A DNA stretch of 64,000 nucleotides from Nodularia sp. NIES-3585 (GCF_002218065.1 NZ_BDUB01000001.1:5330979-5394978); one strand, 5' to 3'. Shown: positions 1-8,801, counted from the stretch's first letter. Numbers and translations: made by a program. The notes: generated by a model not told the origin, from the sequence alone.

Positions 1-11
1 TATTTCAGCTT

Positions 12-1175
12 ATGAATATGCTAAAAAATGAAAAATTTGTAGGCGCAAATAATGGAGTTACGCTCAACTATGCACTACAAGCACTGAAAAAAACACAAGA
101 AAATTGTCAATATTATCAATCTTTTACTCAAATAACTATTGAAGCAAAACCACCAAAACCTTGTCCCAAATCTCTAATGTATATTCTCCACCTCTCAGAC
201 CTGCACTTTGGCATACCTGACCAAGCTAAACTTTGGTCTAACCAACTAGCAACCGACTTGCGAAATGAACTCGATATTCCTCAACTTGATGCCCTGATTC
301 TCTCCGGCGACATCGCCAACAAATCAACCCCCGCAGAATACGAAGTAGCCCAACAATTTTTTGACGAACTCCGCCAAGATTTCGCCCTCCAACCTGAGCA
401 AATTATCATCGTTCCCGGCAATCATGACCTCAATTGGTCACTAGCAAAAAAAGCTTACCAATTAATTGACCGTGACGACTATGAAGGAGAACTGACGCAA
501 GGTGAATATATAGAAGAAAGTACCAGTGTCATTCGTGTGCGAGATGAAGAAAAATACAATCAACGCTTTGAACACTTCAGCAACTTCTACCAAACCATCA
601 AAAACCAACCATATCCCCTAGACTATGACCAGCAATACACCCTCGACCATTTCCCCAACCAAAACCTGCTCATTCTAGGGTTAAACTCCGCTTGGCAATT
701 GGATCATCATTACAAATCCCGTGCCAGCGTTAATATGAATACACTCAGCAACGCCCTCGCAAAAATTCGCCGCCAGCCAGAATATGAAAACTGCATCAAA
801 ATTGCTGTATGGCATCATCCCCTAGATAGCGCCTGGGAAGACCGCATCAAAGACCAAAGCTTTATGGAACAGTTAGCCGTCGCAGGTTTCCGCTTCTTCC
901 TCCACGGACACGTCCACCAAGCACAACAAGACGTTTATAAATACGACGAAGAACGAAAACTACATCGCATCTGCGCGGGAACATTCGGCGCACCCACCCA
1001 CGAACTCACCACCGCCGAACCTTGGCAATATCACCTAATGAAGTTGGAAAATAACACTCTCACAGTCCGCAGCCGCAAACGCAAGACAGAAAACGGCGCA
1101 TGGGAAGCGGATAATTGTTGGCGACAAGGTAAGGGTAAAGGTTCGTTAGATTCTTATACAATTACATGGGAATAG
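12..1175 (+). CDS. Calcineurin-like metallophosphoesterase
   Basis: Predicted binuclear-metal phosphoesterase of unknown substrate. The family metal-binding blocks appear in order: SDLH at residues 62-65, GDI at 99-101, GNHD at 136-139, a WHHP block near 270 and HGHVH near 300. The phosphoesterase fold starts at Met56 (ATG at 177), and the 55 residues before it match nothing I recognise. The frame is open to the window edge, so the true start may lie upstream and the extra N-terminus may belong to a longer domain. Translation from 177 would give a conventional single-domain enzyme of 332 residues. The enzyme class is secure; its role (nucleotide, nucleic acid or protein substrate) is not. Confidence 0.8.
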   Translation: MNMLKNEKFVGANNGVTLNYALQALKKTQENCQYYQSFTQITIEAKPPKPCPKSLMYILHLSDLHFGIPDQAKLWSNQLATDLRNELDIPQLDALILSGDIANKSTPAEYEVAQQFFDELRQDFALQPEQIIIVPGNHDLNWSLAKKAYQLIDRDDYEGELTQGEYIEESTSVIRVRDEEKYNQRFEHFSNFYQTIKNQPYPLDYDQQYTLDHFPNQNLLILGLNSAWQLDHHYKSRASVNMNTLSNALAKIRRQPEYENCIKIAVWHHPLDSAWEDRIKDQSFMEQLAVAGFRFFLHGHVHQAQQDVYKYDEERKLHRICAGTFGAPTHELTTAEPWQYHLMKLENNTLTVRSRKRKTENGAWEADNCWRQGKGKGSLDSYTITWE

Positions 1176-1246
1176 AAAATTTGGTTAACCGTGAAGAAAT
1201 TATTCATTTTGCTTTAGCTTTGATATTACCAGGAGAATCAAGTTAA

Positions 1247-2065
1247 TTGGTGAAGCAGCGACTCGATACACTTTTAGTAGAATTAAATTTATGTCCTTCT
1301 CGCGCCTTAGCACAGCGATTAATTCAGGCGGGGGAAGTGACTGTGAATCAGCAGGTGGTGGATAAGGCTGGGACAGAAGTTGATATTGCGGCTCAAATTA
1401 AGGTGAAGGTGCGATCGCGCTTTGTGTCTCGCGGAGGTGAGAAACTGATAAAGGCTTTGGATGTGTTCCCTATCTCCACCGCCGGACGCATTTGTTTAGA
1501 TGGGGGAATTTCTACAGGCGGTTTTACCGATTGCTTGCTACAGTCGGGAGCAAAACAAGTTTACGGCATTGATGTCGGTTATGGACAAGTTGACTGGGGT
1601 TTAAGAAATGATCCACGGGTGATTTTAAGAGAACGTACCAATTTACGCAATCTTACACCCGAAGATTTGTATAGTGAAGGTGACGAGATACCTGATTTGG
1701 CGGTGGTGGATGTATCGTTTATTTCCTTAACTAAGATTTTGCCGGCTTTGTGGCGATTAACAAAGTCTCCCAGGGATGCAGTCTTGCTAGTTAAGCCACA
1801 GTTTGAAGTGGGAAAATCCCGTGTTGGCAAAAAAGGCGTTGTTCGCGATCCTGATGACCAAGCTGATGCTATTTTCCAAGTTTTGCAAGTGGCTTGTCAA
1901 TTAGGATGGCAATACAAAGGTTTAATTTGGTCACCGATTACTGGCCCGGCTGGAAATATTGAGTATCTTCTCTGGTTAGGAATGGAAAGTGATACACCAC
2001 CGCCTGATTTAGATGCAATTAAACAAATGACGCAATCTGCAATAACTGATTTACGAGCTTGTTAA
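1247..2065 (+). CDS. tlyA: TlyA family rRNA (cytidine-2'-O)-methyltransferase
   Basis: Residues 1-60 form an S4 RNA-binding domain (LDTLL, then SRALAQRLIQAGEV). An FtsJ/RrmJ-like SAM-dependent methyltransferase follows, with a glycine-rich block GGISTGGFTDCLL near 85 and VDVSFISL near 155. Family members 2'-O-methylate rRNA; many are annotated as haemolysins on historical grounds. The start is TTG at 1247 or GTG at 1250, supported by AGGAGA at 1231-1236. Length 272 is normal for the family. It converges on the CP12 gene, and the two stop codons overlap by a few bases. Confidence 0.9.
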   Translation: MVKQRLDTLLVELNLCPSRALAQRLIQAGEVTVNQQVVDKAGTEVDIAAQIKVKVRSRFVSRGGEKLIKALDVFPISTAGRICLDGGISTGGFTDCLLQSGAKQVYGIDVGYGQVDWGLRNDPRVILRERTNLRNLTPEDLYSEGDEIPDLAVVDVSFISLTKILPALWRLTKSPRDAVLLVKPQFEVGKSRVGKKGVVRDPDDQADAIFQVLQVACQLGWQYKGLIWSPITGPAGNIEYLLWLGMESDTPPPDLDAIKQMTQSAITDLRAC

Positions 2066-2331
2066 ACGTCATAGATGAGGCATTCTATGGCTTCTGGATG
2101 GGTTTCACAGTAGCTTTCTAAAGCAGTTTTGCGATGTTTTGCTTGCTGCTGGTGAGCTTTTTCAGCTTGTAATTCTTCAACGATATCCCAAGCTACAGCA
2201 CAGCCAGCCGAATTTTCTCCGTCTGCGTCGCAAGTCTCACGAGCTTCCACAATAGATTCTAGGATAGCTTCATCAAGAGTTGTAGTCCCGGAGTTAACAG
2301 CAGATTGGACGGCTTCTAGAGTTTTTGTCAT
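2062..2331 (-). CDS. cp12: CP12 Calvin-cycle regulatory protein
   Basis: CP12 is a small disordered protein that, when oxidised in the dark, ties glyceraldehyde-3-phosphate dehydrogenase and phosphoribulokinase into an inactive complex. The 89-residue product has the two cysteine pairs that form the regulatory disulphides (Cys34/Cys44 and Cys75/Cys84), the core AWDIVEEL at 47-54 and the family C-terminus ECLIYDV. I chose the ATG at 2329-2331, preceded by AAGGTGA, over a longer in-frame start that would add 49 unrelated residues. No Calvin-cycle gene lies next to it. Identification is firm. Confidence 0.95.
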   Translation of the reverse strand: MTKTLEAVQSAVNSGTTTLDEAILESIVEARETCDADGENSAGCAVAWDIVEELQAEKAHQQQAKHRKTALESYCETHPEAIECLIYDV

Positions 2332-2609
2332 GATATTTTCACCTTTGTTGAGTGAGATGAACACTGACTGTGAGCTTCTGATATTCTCAAAAGCTGATAC
2401 TTCCAGTGTAGATAGGCTGATCAAAAGCGTCTGGTAGTGAACACCGACAAATGAAGCTAAAAAATCCCAAAAAATCAAATTTCTGGCGGTGGTTTTTCGC
2501 CATGATTTTTATTTCAGTCATTTTCTCAATTCTGCATCGAAAATTCGTAATTTAGACCTGTTGTCATCAGAATTTGATAAAAAATGTTTGAATCAAGATT
2601 TTTGTTTGA

Positions 2610-3977
2610 TTATTGATATTTTGCGCCTAATTCCTGTTGCAAGCGATACAGAATTGTATTGTGGTCAACTTGAGCTAAAATTTCTTGAATGACTGTGCTA
2701 GCTCCTAATTGTCCCCAAGTACAACCTTTTTCTAAATATACTTGGGCGGCTTTCCCGACAGTGTATGCACCATAACCGGCAATCCCAGATTGCGCGATCG
2801 CAGTCCCAGCGTAAGCAGTAATATTCAGAGGATTTTCACCACTGGATATAACAGCCGTACTTTTACCTAAACCCAGCATCACACTACTACCTATTTCTCC
2901 TAACAGCAAACCACCAGAACTAAAGAAAATCGTCTTTAAAATTTTGCTGGCTTCATAGCTAGTCATCGGTAAACCATATAACCGGGCTAGAGAACGTATC
3001 AAAGCTAAGTCTGCAATTGTACCACAGATCACATCTAAAACAGGCACAGGATTTAATCCTACTGCCAAGGCCTTAAATTTAGTAAATTTCCAAATAATCT
3101 CTTCAGCTTCTTTGTCGCGGAAGTCCATAGTCTTTTGCGCGATCGCCTCGGACGCATCCCTGGCTTGAATTAGTGCATTTAAAGCCAGAAGCGATCGCCC
3201 TTCCCGATTCAGAATATTCAAAATTGTCTGCTGAAGTTCCTCCACCTGGGGCTGTGGTGTCTCCCATTCATAGCTAACACGACCATCAGGCCACTCTACC
3301 CGCACTTCCATCGGTGCTGGTTCCGCGGCCACCATGACAATTTCATCCGGTAGTAAAGGCTTGGCTTGGGGATGTCCTGCGCCTAACTGTTGCAAATTCT
3401 CATAAATTGCGGAACGGTCTGTTTCTGGATATAAATCTATTTTGTTAAATACCAAAATCAGTGGCTTTTGTGCCTTGCGTAATTCTAGCAATGCCCGATA
3501 CTCAGTGCGCGTGATATCACCTGAAACCACAAACAAAATTAAATCAGCCTGACGCGTCACTTCTCGCGCCATTGTTGCCCGTGTCTCGCCCTCAATTTCA
3601 TCTAACCCAGGGGTATCAATTAACTCTACTAATACCTTACCTCCTGGTTGCCAACGCACAGAACGCGGCCATTGGGTGACACCATTTAAAGGGCCAGTTT
3701 GGAGAATCTTATCTCCTAGCAAAGCATTTAACACTGCTGACTTTCCCCGACTCACCAAACCAAAAGCCGCAATTCTAATCACATTGGAGTCTAGTTTGTT
3801 AAGTGTAGAGTTCAACGCGTCTAATTCCGGTTTTAGCAAGCCTACCAATTCTGGGTTTGATGACAACTTTCCTGATTTGCGGAGATATCCATACCAAGAC
3901 AGCGCTTGTCTGAGACTAGCACGGGCGCGGTTTAAATGAGTTTCTTGCAAATTACGCACGAAGTTAGATTGATTCAA
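2610..3977 (-). CDS. GTP-binding protein with C-terminal DUF697 domain
   Basis: Era/HSR1-like GTPase domain followed by a hydrophobic DUF697-type region. G1 is GLVSRGKS at residues 73-80, G3 is DTPG at 121-124 and G4 is NKID at 178-181. An N-terminal helical stretch (1-65) precedes the G domain. The last 150 residues contain glycine- and alanine-rich hydrophobic segments typical of DUF697, which probably associate with membrane. The substrate and cell role of this cyanobacterial family are not established. It is a single gene, and upstream of it are only an apparent gene remnant and an unrelated SDR gene. Confidence 0.85.
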   Translation of the reverse strand: MNQSNFVRNLQETHLNRARASLRQALSWYGYLRKSGKLSSNPELVGLLKPELDALNSTLNKLDSNVIRIAAFGLVSRGKSAVLNALLGDKILQTGPLNGVTQWPRSVRWQPGGKVLVELIDTPGLDEIEGETRATMAREVTRQADLILFVVSGDITRTEYRALLELRKAQKPLILVFNKIDLYPETDRSAIYENLQQLGAGHPQAKPLLPDEIVMVAAEPAPMEVRVEWPDGRVSYEWETPQPQVEELQQTILNILNREGRSLLALNALIQARDASEAIAQKTMDFRDKEAEEIIWKFTKFKALAVGLNPVPVLDVICGTIADLALIRSLARLYGLPMTSYEASKILKTIFFSSGGLLLGEIGSSVMLGLGKSTAVISSGENPLNITAYAGTAIAQSGIAGYGAYTVGKAAQVYLEKGCTWGQLGASTVIQEILAQVDHNTILYRLQQELGAKYQ

Positions 3978-4060
3978 GGTTGAATAAACAGCAAGCTACA
4001 TATCCATTTTGCGCTAATTTATAGGCTTTTAGCTTTCTTTGTTTCTCCATATCTAGACTG

Positions 4061-4183
4061 ATGGGCTATTATGGCTACAACAACGTAGGCGATGATCTGT
4101 TATATAAAAAACCAGAAGAGTTTATTCTCAATGAATCGAAGACATTTCAGGAAAGTCTAGAAAAGTTTTTACAACTTACTTAG
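4061..4183 (+). pseudogene. Remnant resembling polysaccharide pyruvyl transferase (CsaB-like)
   Basis: A 40-codon frame opens with GYYGYNNVGDD, the N-terminal signature seen in CsaB/polysaccharide pyruvyl transferase proteins (GYYG-x-x-N-x-GD), and then jumps to a short helical tail ending in KFLQLT. The several hundred residues expected between are missing, which fits an internally deleted gene. No convincing ribosome binding site is visible. The stop overlaps the end of the convergent SDR gene. The match rests on about eleven residues, so this is a suggestion rather than a firm call. Confidence 0.35.
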
Positions 4184-4989
4184 GCTGACCAATTTTCTCG
4201 GAAGTCAGCGTACAAACTTAGTCCACCATCTACAAATAGAGTTTGACCAGTAATGTAAGCAGCATCATCTGAAGCTAAAAAAGCTACCGCTGCTGCCATT
4301 TCTTCAGTTGTTCCCGCACGACACATGGGGATATGACTTTCCACCGTTGCCTTTTTTTCTGGGTCATCTATCCAAGCTTGATTGATTGGTGTGACTGTCG
4401 CTCCCGGTGCTACGGCATTGACGCGGATACCTCGATTAGCGTATTCTAATGCTAGAGTTTTAGTGAGATTTTCCATTCCACCTTTGCTAATGGCATAACT
4501 TAGATATGTAGGTCTGGGAATTATTTCGTGAACACTGGAAATATTGATGATTACCCCGGAATGGTTCTGGGATAAAAGATGTTTGATTGTCTCACGGGCG
4601 CAGAGAAAAGCACCCCGGAGGTTAACTGCAATTACTTGATCGAAGTCTGCGGTAGTCAGTTCATGGGATGGACATTCTGTTTGAATCCCGGCATTGTTGA
4701 TCAAAATATCTAAACTACCAAAGGTTTCAACTACAGTGTTGACCATTGTCACAATGTCTGATTCTTGGGAAACATCACCCTGTACTAACAGCGATCGCAT
4801 TTCGCAATTTTCGATATCTTTACAGGCTTTCTCTACTGCCATTGCTTCGGTTTTAGCCCCTGATTCTGGGGTTTTGCGGTAGTTAATCGCTATATTACAC
4901 CCGAATTGGGCAAGTTTAACCGCGATCGCCTGACCAATACCTGAAGTTGCACCTGTAACTAGTGCATTCTTTCCTTGTAATCCTTTCAT
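4180..4989 (-). CDS. SDR oxidoreductase, glucose 1-dehydrogenase-like
   Basis: Classical short-chain dehydrogenase/reductase of 269 residues. It has the NAD(P)-binding TGATSGIG at 12-19, NNAG at 98-101, the catalytic serines near 151, Tyr165 and Lys169 (YAISK), and the C-terminal GQTLFVDGG. The tail (LYADFRENWS) is typical of proteins annotated as glucose 1-dehydrogenase in cyanobacteria, but substrate specificity cannot be read from sequence. The gene stands alone; upstream is a 120-base gap and then an unrelated lipoprotein gene. Confidence 0.88.
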   Translation of the reverse strand: MKGLQGKNALVTGATSGIGQAIAVKLAQFGCNIAINYRKTPESGAKTEAMAVEKACKDIENCEMRSLLVQGDVSQESDIVTMVNTVVETFGSLDILINNAGIQTECPSHELTTADFDQVIAVNLRGAFLCARETIKHLLSQNHSGVIINISSVHEIIPRPTYLSYAISKGGMENLTKTLALEYANRGIRVNAVAPGATVTPINQAWIDDPEKKATVESHIPMCRAGTTEEMAAAVAFLASDDAAYITGQTLFVDGGLSLYADFRENWSA

Positions 4990-5110
4990 AGTGAAATTTT
5001 CAGTCTGAAAACTGGAGTTTAAGGGGCTAGGAACTGGGGAAGAGGAAATTTAAACCCTCTGCCATTCTCCCCAATACCTACCCTTTTAACCTCTACTATG
5101 TGGTATAGTT

Positions 5111-5755
5111 TTACTGCAAATTAGCGGGTACTTCTTCGGGAACCACCCAATAATAAACTGTGCGGCCATCCACCTTCAATGTTTGTTCTGGTTGCCATTC
5201 GCCCATATCAAAGGCATGAGAGACAATCCGCGTTCCCGGTTTGAGTTGCTGCAATAACTGAGGACGGAGTTTGAGATTAATGTCAGGCAACAGGTAAAGT
5301 GTAACTACCGTGGCTTCACTAAAATCAGACTTAAACAAGTCTTGCTGTAAGAATTGTACGCGATCGCTGACTCCTGCTGCCTGTGCATTTGTGTTGGCTT
5401 CTTGGATCAGTTCGGGGTTGATTTCTACACCAACACCTTTTTTGACACCATACTTTTGGGCGGCTGTAGTCACAATCCGGCCATCACCACTACCAAGGTC
5501 ATAAAGTACATCATCTTTGCCTACCTTTGCTACTTCCAACATCGCATCCACTACTGCCTGTGGTGTTGGTACATAAGGCACATCACCTGGACGTTCTTGG
5601 GGTTGAGTTGCAGGTGTTTCGGTTTGTCCAGCCAAAGTAGGTGCTGCTGGCGCTTCTGCTTCTACGTTTGGTTCTTGCGGCGTGCATCCCACAAATCCCC
5701 AGCTTGTCAGACTAACTCCTGTAGCTAGTAAAAACAGAATTTTTTTGTAGTTCAT
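5111..5755 (-). CDS. Lipoprotein-like class I SAM-dependent methyltransferase
   Basis: The N-terminus looks exported: Lys4-Lys5, a hydrophobic stretch 6-20 and a lipobox-like FVGC with Cys24, followed by an Ala/Pro/Glu-rich linker to about residue 57. Then comes a methyltransferase domain with the SAM motif DLGSGDG at 86-92, VEINP near 107 and LYLLPD near 150. Exported methyltransferases are unusual because SAM is cytoplasmic, so the anchor may hold the domain on the cytoplasmic face or the signal may be atypical. The related eukaryotic group includes the FAM173/ATPSCKMT lysine methyltransferases, but the target here is unknown. Single gene. Confidence 0.75.
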   Translation of the reverse strand: MNYKKILFLLATGVSLTSWGFVGCTPQEPNVEAEAPAAPTLAGQTETPATQPQERPGDVPYVPTPQAVVDAMLEVAKVGKDDVLYDLGSGDGRIVTTAAQKYGVKKGVGVEINPELIQEANTNAQAAGVSDRVQFLQQDLFKSDFSEATVVTLYLLPDINLKLRPQLLQQLKPGTRIVSHAFDMGEWQPEQTLKVDGRTVYYWVVPEEVPANLQ

Positions 5756-5830
5756 GAATTTTTTCCTTGATCGATAGCGTGTAATGGTCAGTGGTCAGTC
5801 TTAAATAATTTTTCCCCAGTCCCTAGTTTC

Positions 5831-7195
5831 TCACATTCTCCCTTGGCGATCGCGATTCCAAAACAACAGGGGGATTCCTGCTGCTACCACTAAAACCCCT
5901 ACAACTGCCCCCACACCCGTATAAGCCAAACTAGAGTAAAGCAAATATCCACAAGATCCACAAAAAAGCAACGGTGTCAACGGGTAAAATGGCACACGAA
6001 AGGAGCGCTGTATATTGGGTTCCCGGATTCGCAGCACAAACAGGGATACACCTGAAAGTAGAAAGAAGAACCAAAAGACGGGGGCGGTATAGTCCACCAT
6101 CGTTTCAAAGCCTCCGCGGGTCATCGTGCCTAAAAAAACCAATGCTAAGGCGATCGCCACTTGCAATAGAAAGGCTTCGATAGGAGTGCTGTGGCTTTTT
6201 TGCCAGCGCCCCATAAAACTAAACAGGGAAAAATCCTGAGCTAAAGCGTAATTAGTCCGCGCGCCGGTGAAAATTGTGGCGTTGATTGCGCCCAAGGTGG
6301 AAACTGCAATCAACAGGCTGATAAATAAGGCTCCTGGTTCACCCCAAATAGAGCGCATCAAATCGGCGGCCACTGCTTCTGATGCTGCCATGTTTGATAA
6401 GCCTAATCCTTGCAGATAAGCCAGATTAATCAGCAGGTAAATACCAGTGATGATGCCAATACTCCAAAGTAGCGATCGCAGAATGTTGCGTTGTTTATTG
6501 TGCATTTCTGCCGAAATATACGCCGCTTCATTCCAGCCACCATAAGACAGAAGTACAAACACCATCGCCAATCCCCAATTGCCTGAAGATGCGGGTTCTG
6601 TAGGCACTATAGAGTTAGGCAGAGTAGTTAGTCCCAAAACTACTACCAGTAACAAACCCAGAACCTTAGCCAGAGACAGCCAGTTTTGTGTCCATTTACC
6701 TTGTCGCAAACCGAGGATATTTAAAGCAGTTAATAGCGCGATCGCCCCGGCGGCATAAATCGAAGCTGAAAACGTACCTAAGCGCCATATTTGACTCGCA
6801 TAGTCACCAAATACAAATGCCAACAGCACAATCGAACCTGTTTGAATCACAGTCATTCGCGCCCAGGCAAATAAAAAGGCAACTTCTCGCCCAAATGAAC
6901 GCTTGAGATAATAGTAAACACCTCCAACATTGGGATAAGCTGTAGCCAACTCGGCATAACACAACGCTCCCACCAGAGATATCAAGCCACCAGCGAACCA
7001 CAACAGTAGGACAACTAGATCGCTACCTGCTTGAACTGCCACTAGTGCCGGGGTTTGAAAAATTCCCGCCCCAATCACAATACCCACAATTAGCGCTACT
7101 GCATCGGGTAATCTCAGCAATGACTTGGGATCGCCTGCCTCATTCGTCGCTCCCGACTCAACTAAATTGTAGTTTTCTTGACTACTCACATTCAT
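5831..7195 (-). CDS. APC superfamily amino acid permease
   Basis: Membrane transporter of 454 residues with about twelve hydrophobic segments. The first helix contains the family motif GIVIGAGIFQTP near residue 40, where substrate binds in LeuT-fold transporters, and AELATAYPNVGGVYYYLK follows near 90. The arrangement is that of LAT/APA-type antiporters or symporters of amino acids; the exact substrate is unknown. No soluble domain or partner gene is adjacent. Confidence 0.88.
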   Translation of the reverse strand: MNVSSQENYNLVESGATNEAGDPKSLLRLPDAVALIVGIVIGAGIFQTPALVAVQAGSDLVVLLLWFAGGLISLVGALCYAELATAYPNVGGVYYYLKRSFGREVAFLFAWARMTVIQTGSIVLLAFVFGDYASQIWRLGTFSASIYAAGAIALLTALNILGLRQGKWTQNWLSLAKVLGLLLVVVLGLTTLPNSIVPTEPASSGNWGLAMVFVLLSYGGWNEAAYISAEMHNKQRNILRSLLWSIGIITGIYLLINLAYLQGLGLSNMAASEAVAADLMRSIWGEPGALFISLLIAVSTLGAINATIFTGARTNYALAQDFSLFSFMGRWQKSHSTPIEAFLLQVAIALALVFLGTMTRGGFETMVDYTAPVFWFFFLLSGVSLFVLRIREPNIQRSFRVPFYPLTPLLFCGSCGYLLYSSLAYTGVGAVVGVLVVAAGIPLLFWNRDRQGRM

Positions 7196-7721
7196 ACCTC
7201 ATTCGTGTTGAGCATACCGAGAGAAGAACCATCCTCAGTATACCCAAGACTTCAAAACTGAAGATTCGCCGCGATTGTCAATTTTAGTAAAAATCGCTGC
7301 ATCATAGATGAAACCTCGTAAAAGTTGGTAACTTAACACCTACATAGAGAGTAAATTTGGCAACAAAGTCATCTTTCTCTAGCAATACCTGTGCAATTAT
7401 ACTGGGTGATAGTAATTTTTCTTAGCCAAATCTCCGCTCTTTCAGCTATCACAAGTTAATAGATATTTACGTATTTATTCTATTGTTAGCGGCTTGGAAA
7501 TCGTCAAAAATAAGTTTATAACAAAAAAAATACCATCCCCTTTATATCTGCTATTTCAATGTCATAAAAAAAGTTACCTGTCTCTTTGATCTGAAAATCA
7601 TCTAGTAGCTTAGGGACTTCCAAGGAATAAAATCTTCAATTTGTAGGGTGGGTTAGGACGATAGTCCGTAACCCACCACCATACCTTAAATTTATGATTG
7701 GTTACTAAAATTTTTGGGTAA
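7196..7721. other. Gene-free stretch with one palindromic repeat
   Basis: This AT-rich region separates the divergently placed permease and Coq4-like genes. Apart from the dispersed repeat at 7611-7680 and short AT runs I see no coding potential, RNA gene or recognisable regulatory motif. Confidence 0.5.
7611..7680. repeat. Dispersed palindromic repeat (GTAGGGTGGG family), copy 1
   Basis: A lead-in TAGGGACTTCCAAGG is followed by a long hairpin: GGTGGGTTA (7647-7655) pairs with TAACCCACC (7669-7677), and inside it GGAC pairs with GTCC around a GATA loop. The same lead-in and the start of the hairpin recur at 63958-64000. This is a mobile, hairpin-forming interspersed repeat of the kind common in Nostocales genomes. 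Confidence 0.75.
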
Positions 7722-7931
7722 TTATTTTTTTGTGTTCCCTTATGTGCGTTATGCAGCGGTGTTTTATTAGCATTTCCAACAATAATTAGTGGATATAAAT
7801 TTATCTTATTAGCAATTATTTCTAGTCAATTAGCAGTAGCGAGTATTTTAGTAAAAGTTAAAATTATGATTTCTGGAGTGGCTTTTTCTTTATATTTGTT
7901 GCTTCTTTTGGAGTTTACAGATGGCTATTGA
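7722..7931 (+). pseudogene. Possible remnant of a hydrophobic membrane protein
   Basis: An open frame with no good start codon encodes about 69 residues, most of them in two hydrophobic segments (for example GVLLAFPTIISGYKFILLAI and a Leu-rich stretch). Its stop lies ten bases past the start of the downstream Coq4-like gene. It could be the C-terminal stub of a decayed membrane gene, or simply AT-rich chance coding. I do not recognise a family. Confidence 0.2.
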
Positions 7932-8463
7932 ATTAACTCCAAGTCCAAAGAATAATCCCAGTGTAACTATCAATAGCTATACTAGTGAAAATACATTAAA
8001 AAATGTTTATCAAACTCTCAATGGCGATCAAGAAGCGGATATTCCTTTCATGGTTTGGTTATTAGAAGACCCGAAAAGTTTTCTACCCTTTCCTGGAAAA
8101 ATAGACCTTTGTAGACATGATTATTTACACATATTACTGGAACGAGGATTTTCTTTAGAAGATGAATCTTTTATCATTGGTTTTACAATGGGCAATGATA
8201 TAAAAACTAAACCGATACATTGCCTAATTTTCAAATTAATATCTAAAAACTTTTATCCGCCAAATTTTAGATTTACTGAAAAACATCTCCAATCATTTGA
8301 TTTAGGATTCCTATATGGAAGAAAAGTAAAAATTAAAAATATTAATAATCTTGATTTTTCAATTCATGAAGATACAACAATAGCTGAAATCAGAAAAAAG
8401 CTAGGCATAGAGATGGACAACTTAATTTTGATTAGCAAACTTGAGACATTATTATACAATTAA
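7921..8463 (+). CDS. Divergent Coq4-family protein
   Basis: A 180-residue soluble protein. It carries the Coq4 metal motif HD-x2-H-x11-E exactly: His66, Asp67, His70 and Glu82. Its end (IAEIRKKLG) parallels that of the second Coq4-like protein encoded at 58548-59165 (IAEVRKCLG). Coq4 is known from ubiquinone synthesis, where it binds a metal and a polyprenyl substrate and acts in C1 decarboxylation/hydroxylation. Cyanobacteria make plastoquinone, so the role here is open. A GGAG sits 8 bases before the ATG. The rest of the sequence is far from typical Coq4, so homology is inferred from the motif and the C-terminus. Confidence 0.55.
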   Translation: MAIELTPSPKNNPSVTINSYTSENTLKNVYQTLNGDQEADIPFMVWLLEDPKSFLPFPGKIDLCRHDYLHILLERGFSLEDESFIIGFTMGNDIKTKPIHCLIFKLISKNFYPPNFRFTEKHLQSFDLGFLYGRKVKIKNINNLDFSIHEDTTIAEIRKKLGIEMDNLILISKLETLLYN

Positions 8464-8801
8464 AGAAAACTTTGGCTGCTTACTGAGATTAAATATAGGA
8501 CTCATATTTGATTTATGAAACACACGTAGGGTGTGTGATCGAGGAGAGTACGGCACCAAGACCCAGAAGACGGTGCGTTAGGCTAAAGCCATAACACACC
8601 CTACATATACTTAAATTTTTCAATAATCAAATCGGATTCCTACATAACAAACTTTAATGCTCATACCATCTCTTTGTGAGGTTGCGCCGAATTTTTTAAC
8701 CTTTTTTCTCTCTGTTTCCTCTGTGGTATTGCTCTAGTAATTACAACATTACCAGCAGCACAATACCTCCGGCGGGCGGGACGCTTTCATTGTGACTTTT
8801 G
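8464..8801. other. Intergenic region with palindromic repeat
   Basis: Between convergent genes. It holds the dispersed repeat at 8526-8604; the remainder is AT-rich, without open frames of note. Confidence 0.5.
8526..8604. repeat. Dispersed inverted repeat (GTAGGGTG family), copy 2
   Basis: Terminal inverted repeats GTAGGGTGTGT (8526-8536) and ACACACCCTAC (8594-8604) enclose about 57 bases that contain GGTGCGTTAGGCTAAAGCC, a hairpin related to the copies at 7611 and 41596. No coding capacity. Confidence 0.75.

Noticed and set aside
1166-1246. A 26-codon frame overlapping the end of the metallophosphoesterase gene and ending just before tlyA
   Set aside because: It is short, lacks a ribosome binding site and resembles no family; it could only be defended by its position.
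2489-2692. A 67-codon frame between CP12 and the GTPase gene
   Set aside because: It overlaps the end of the real GTPase gene, has no ribosome site and matches no family.
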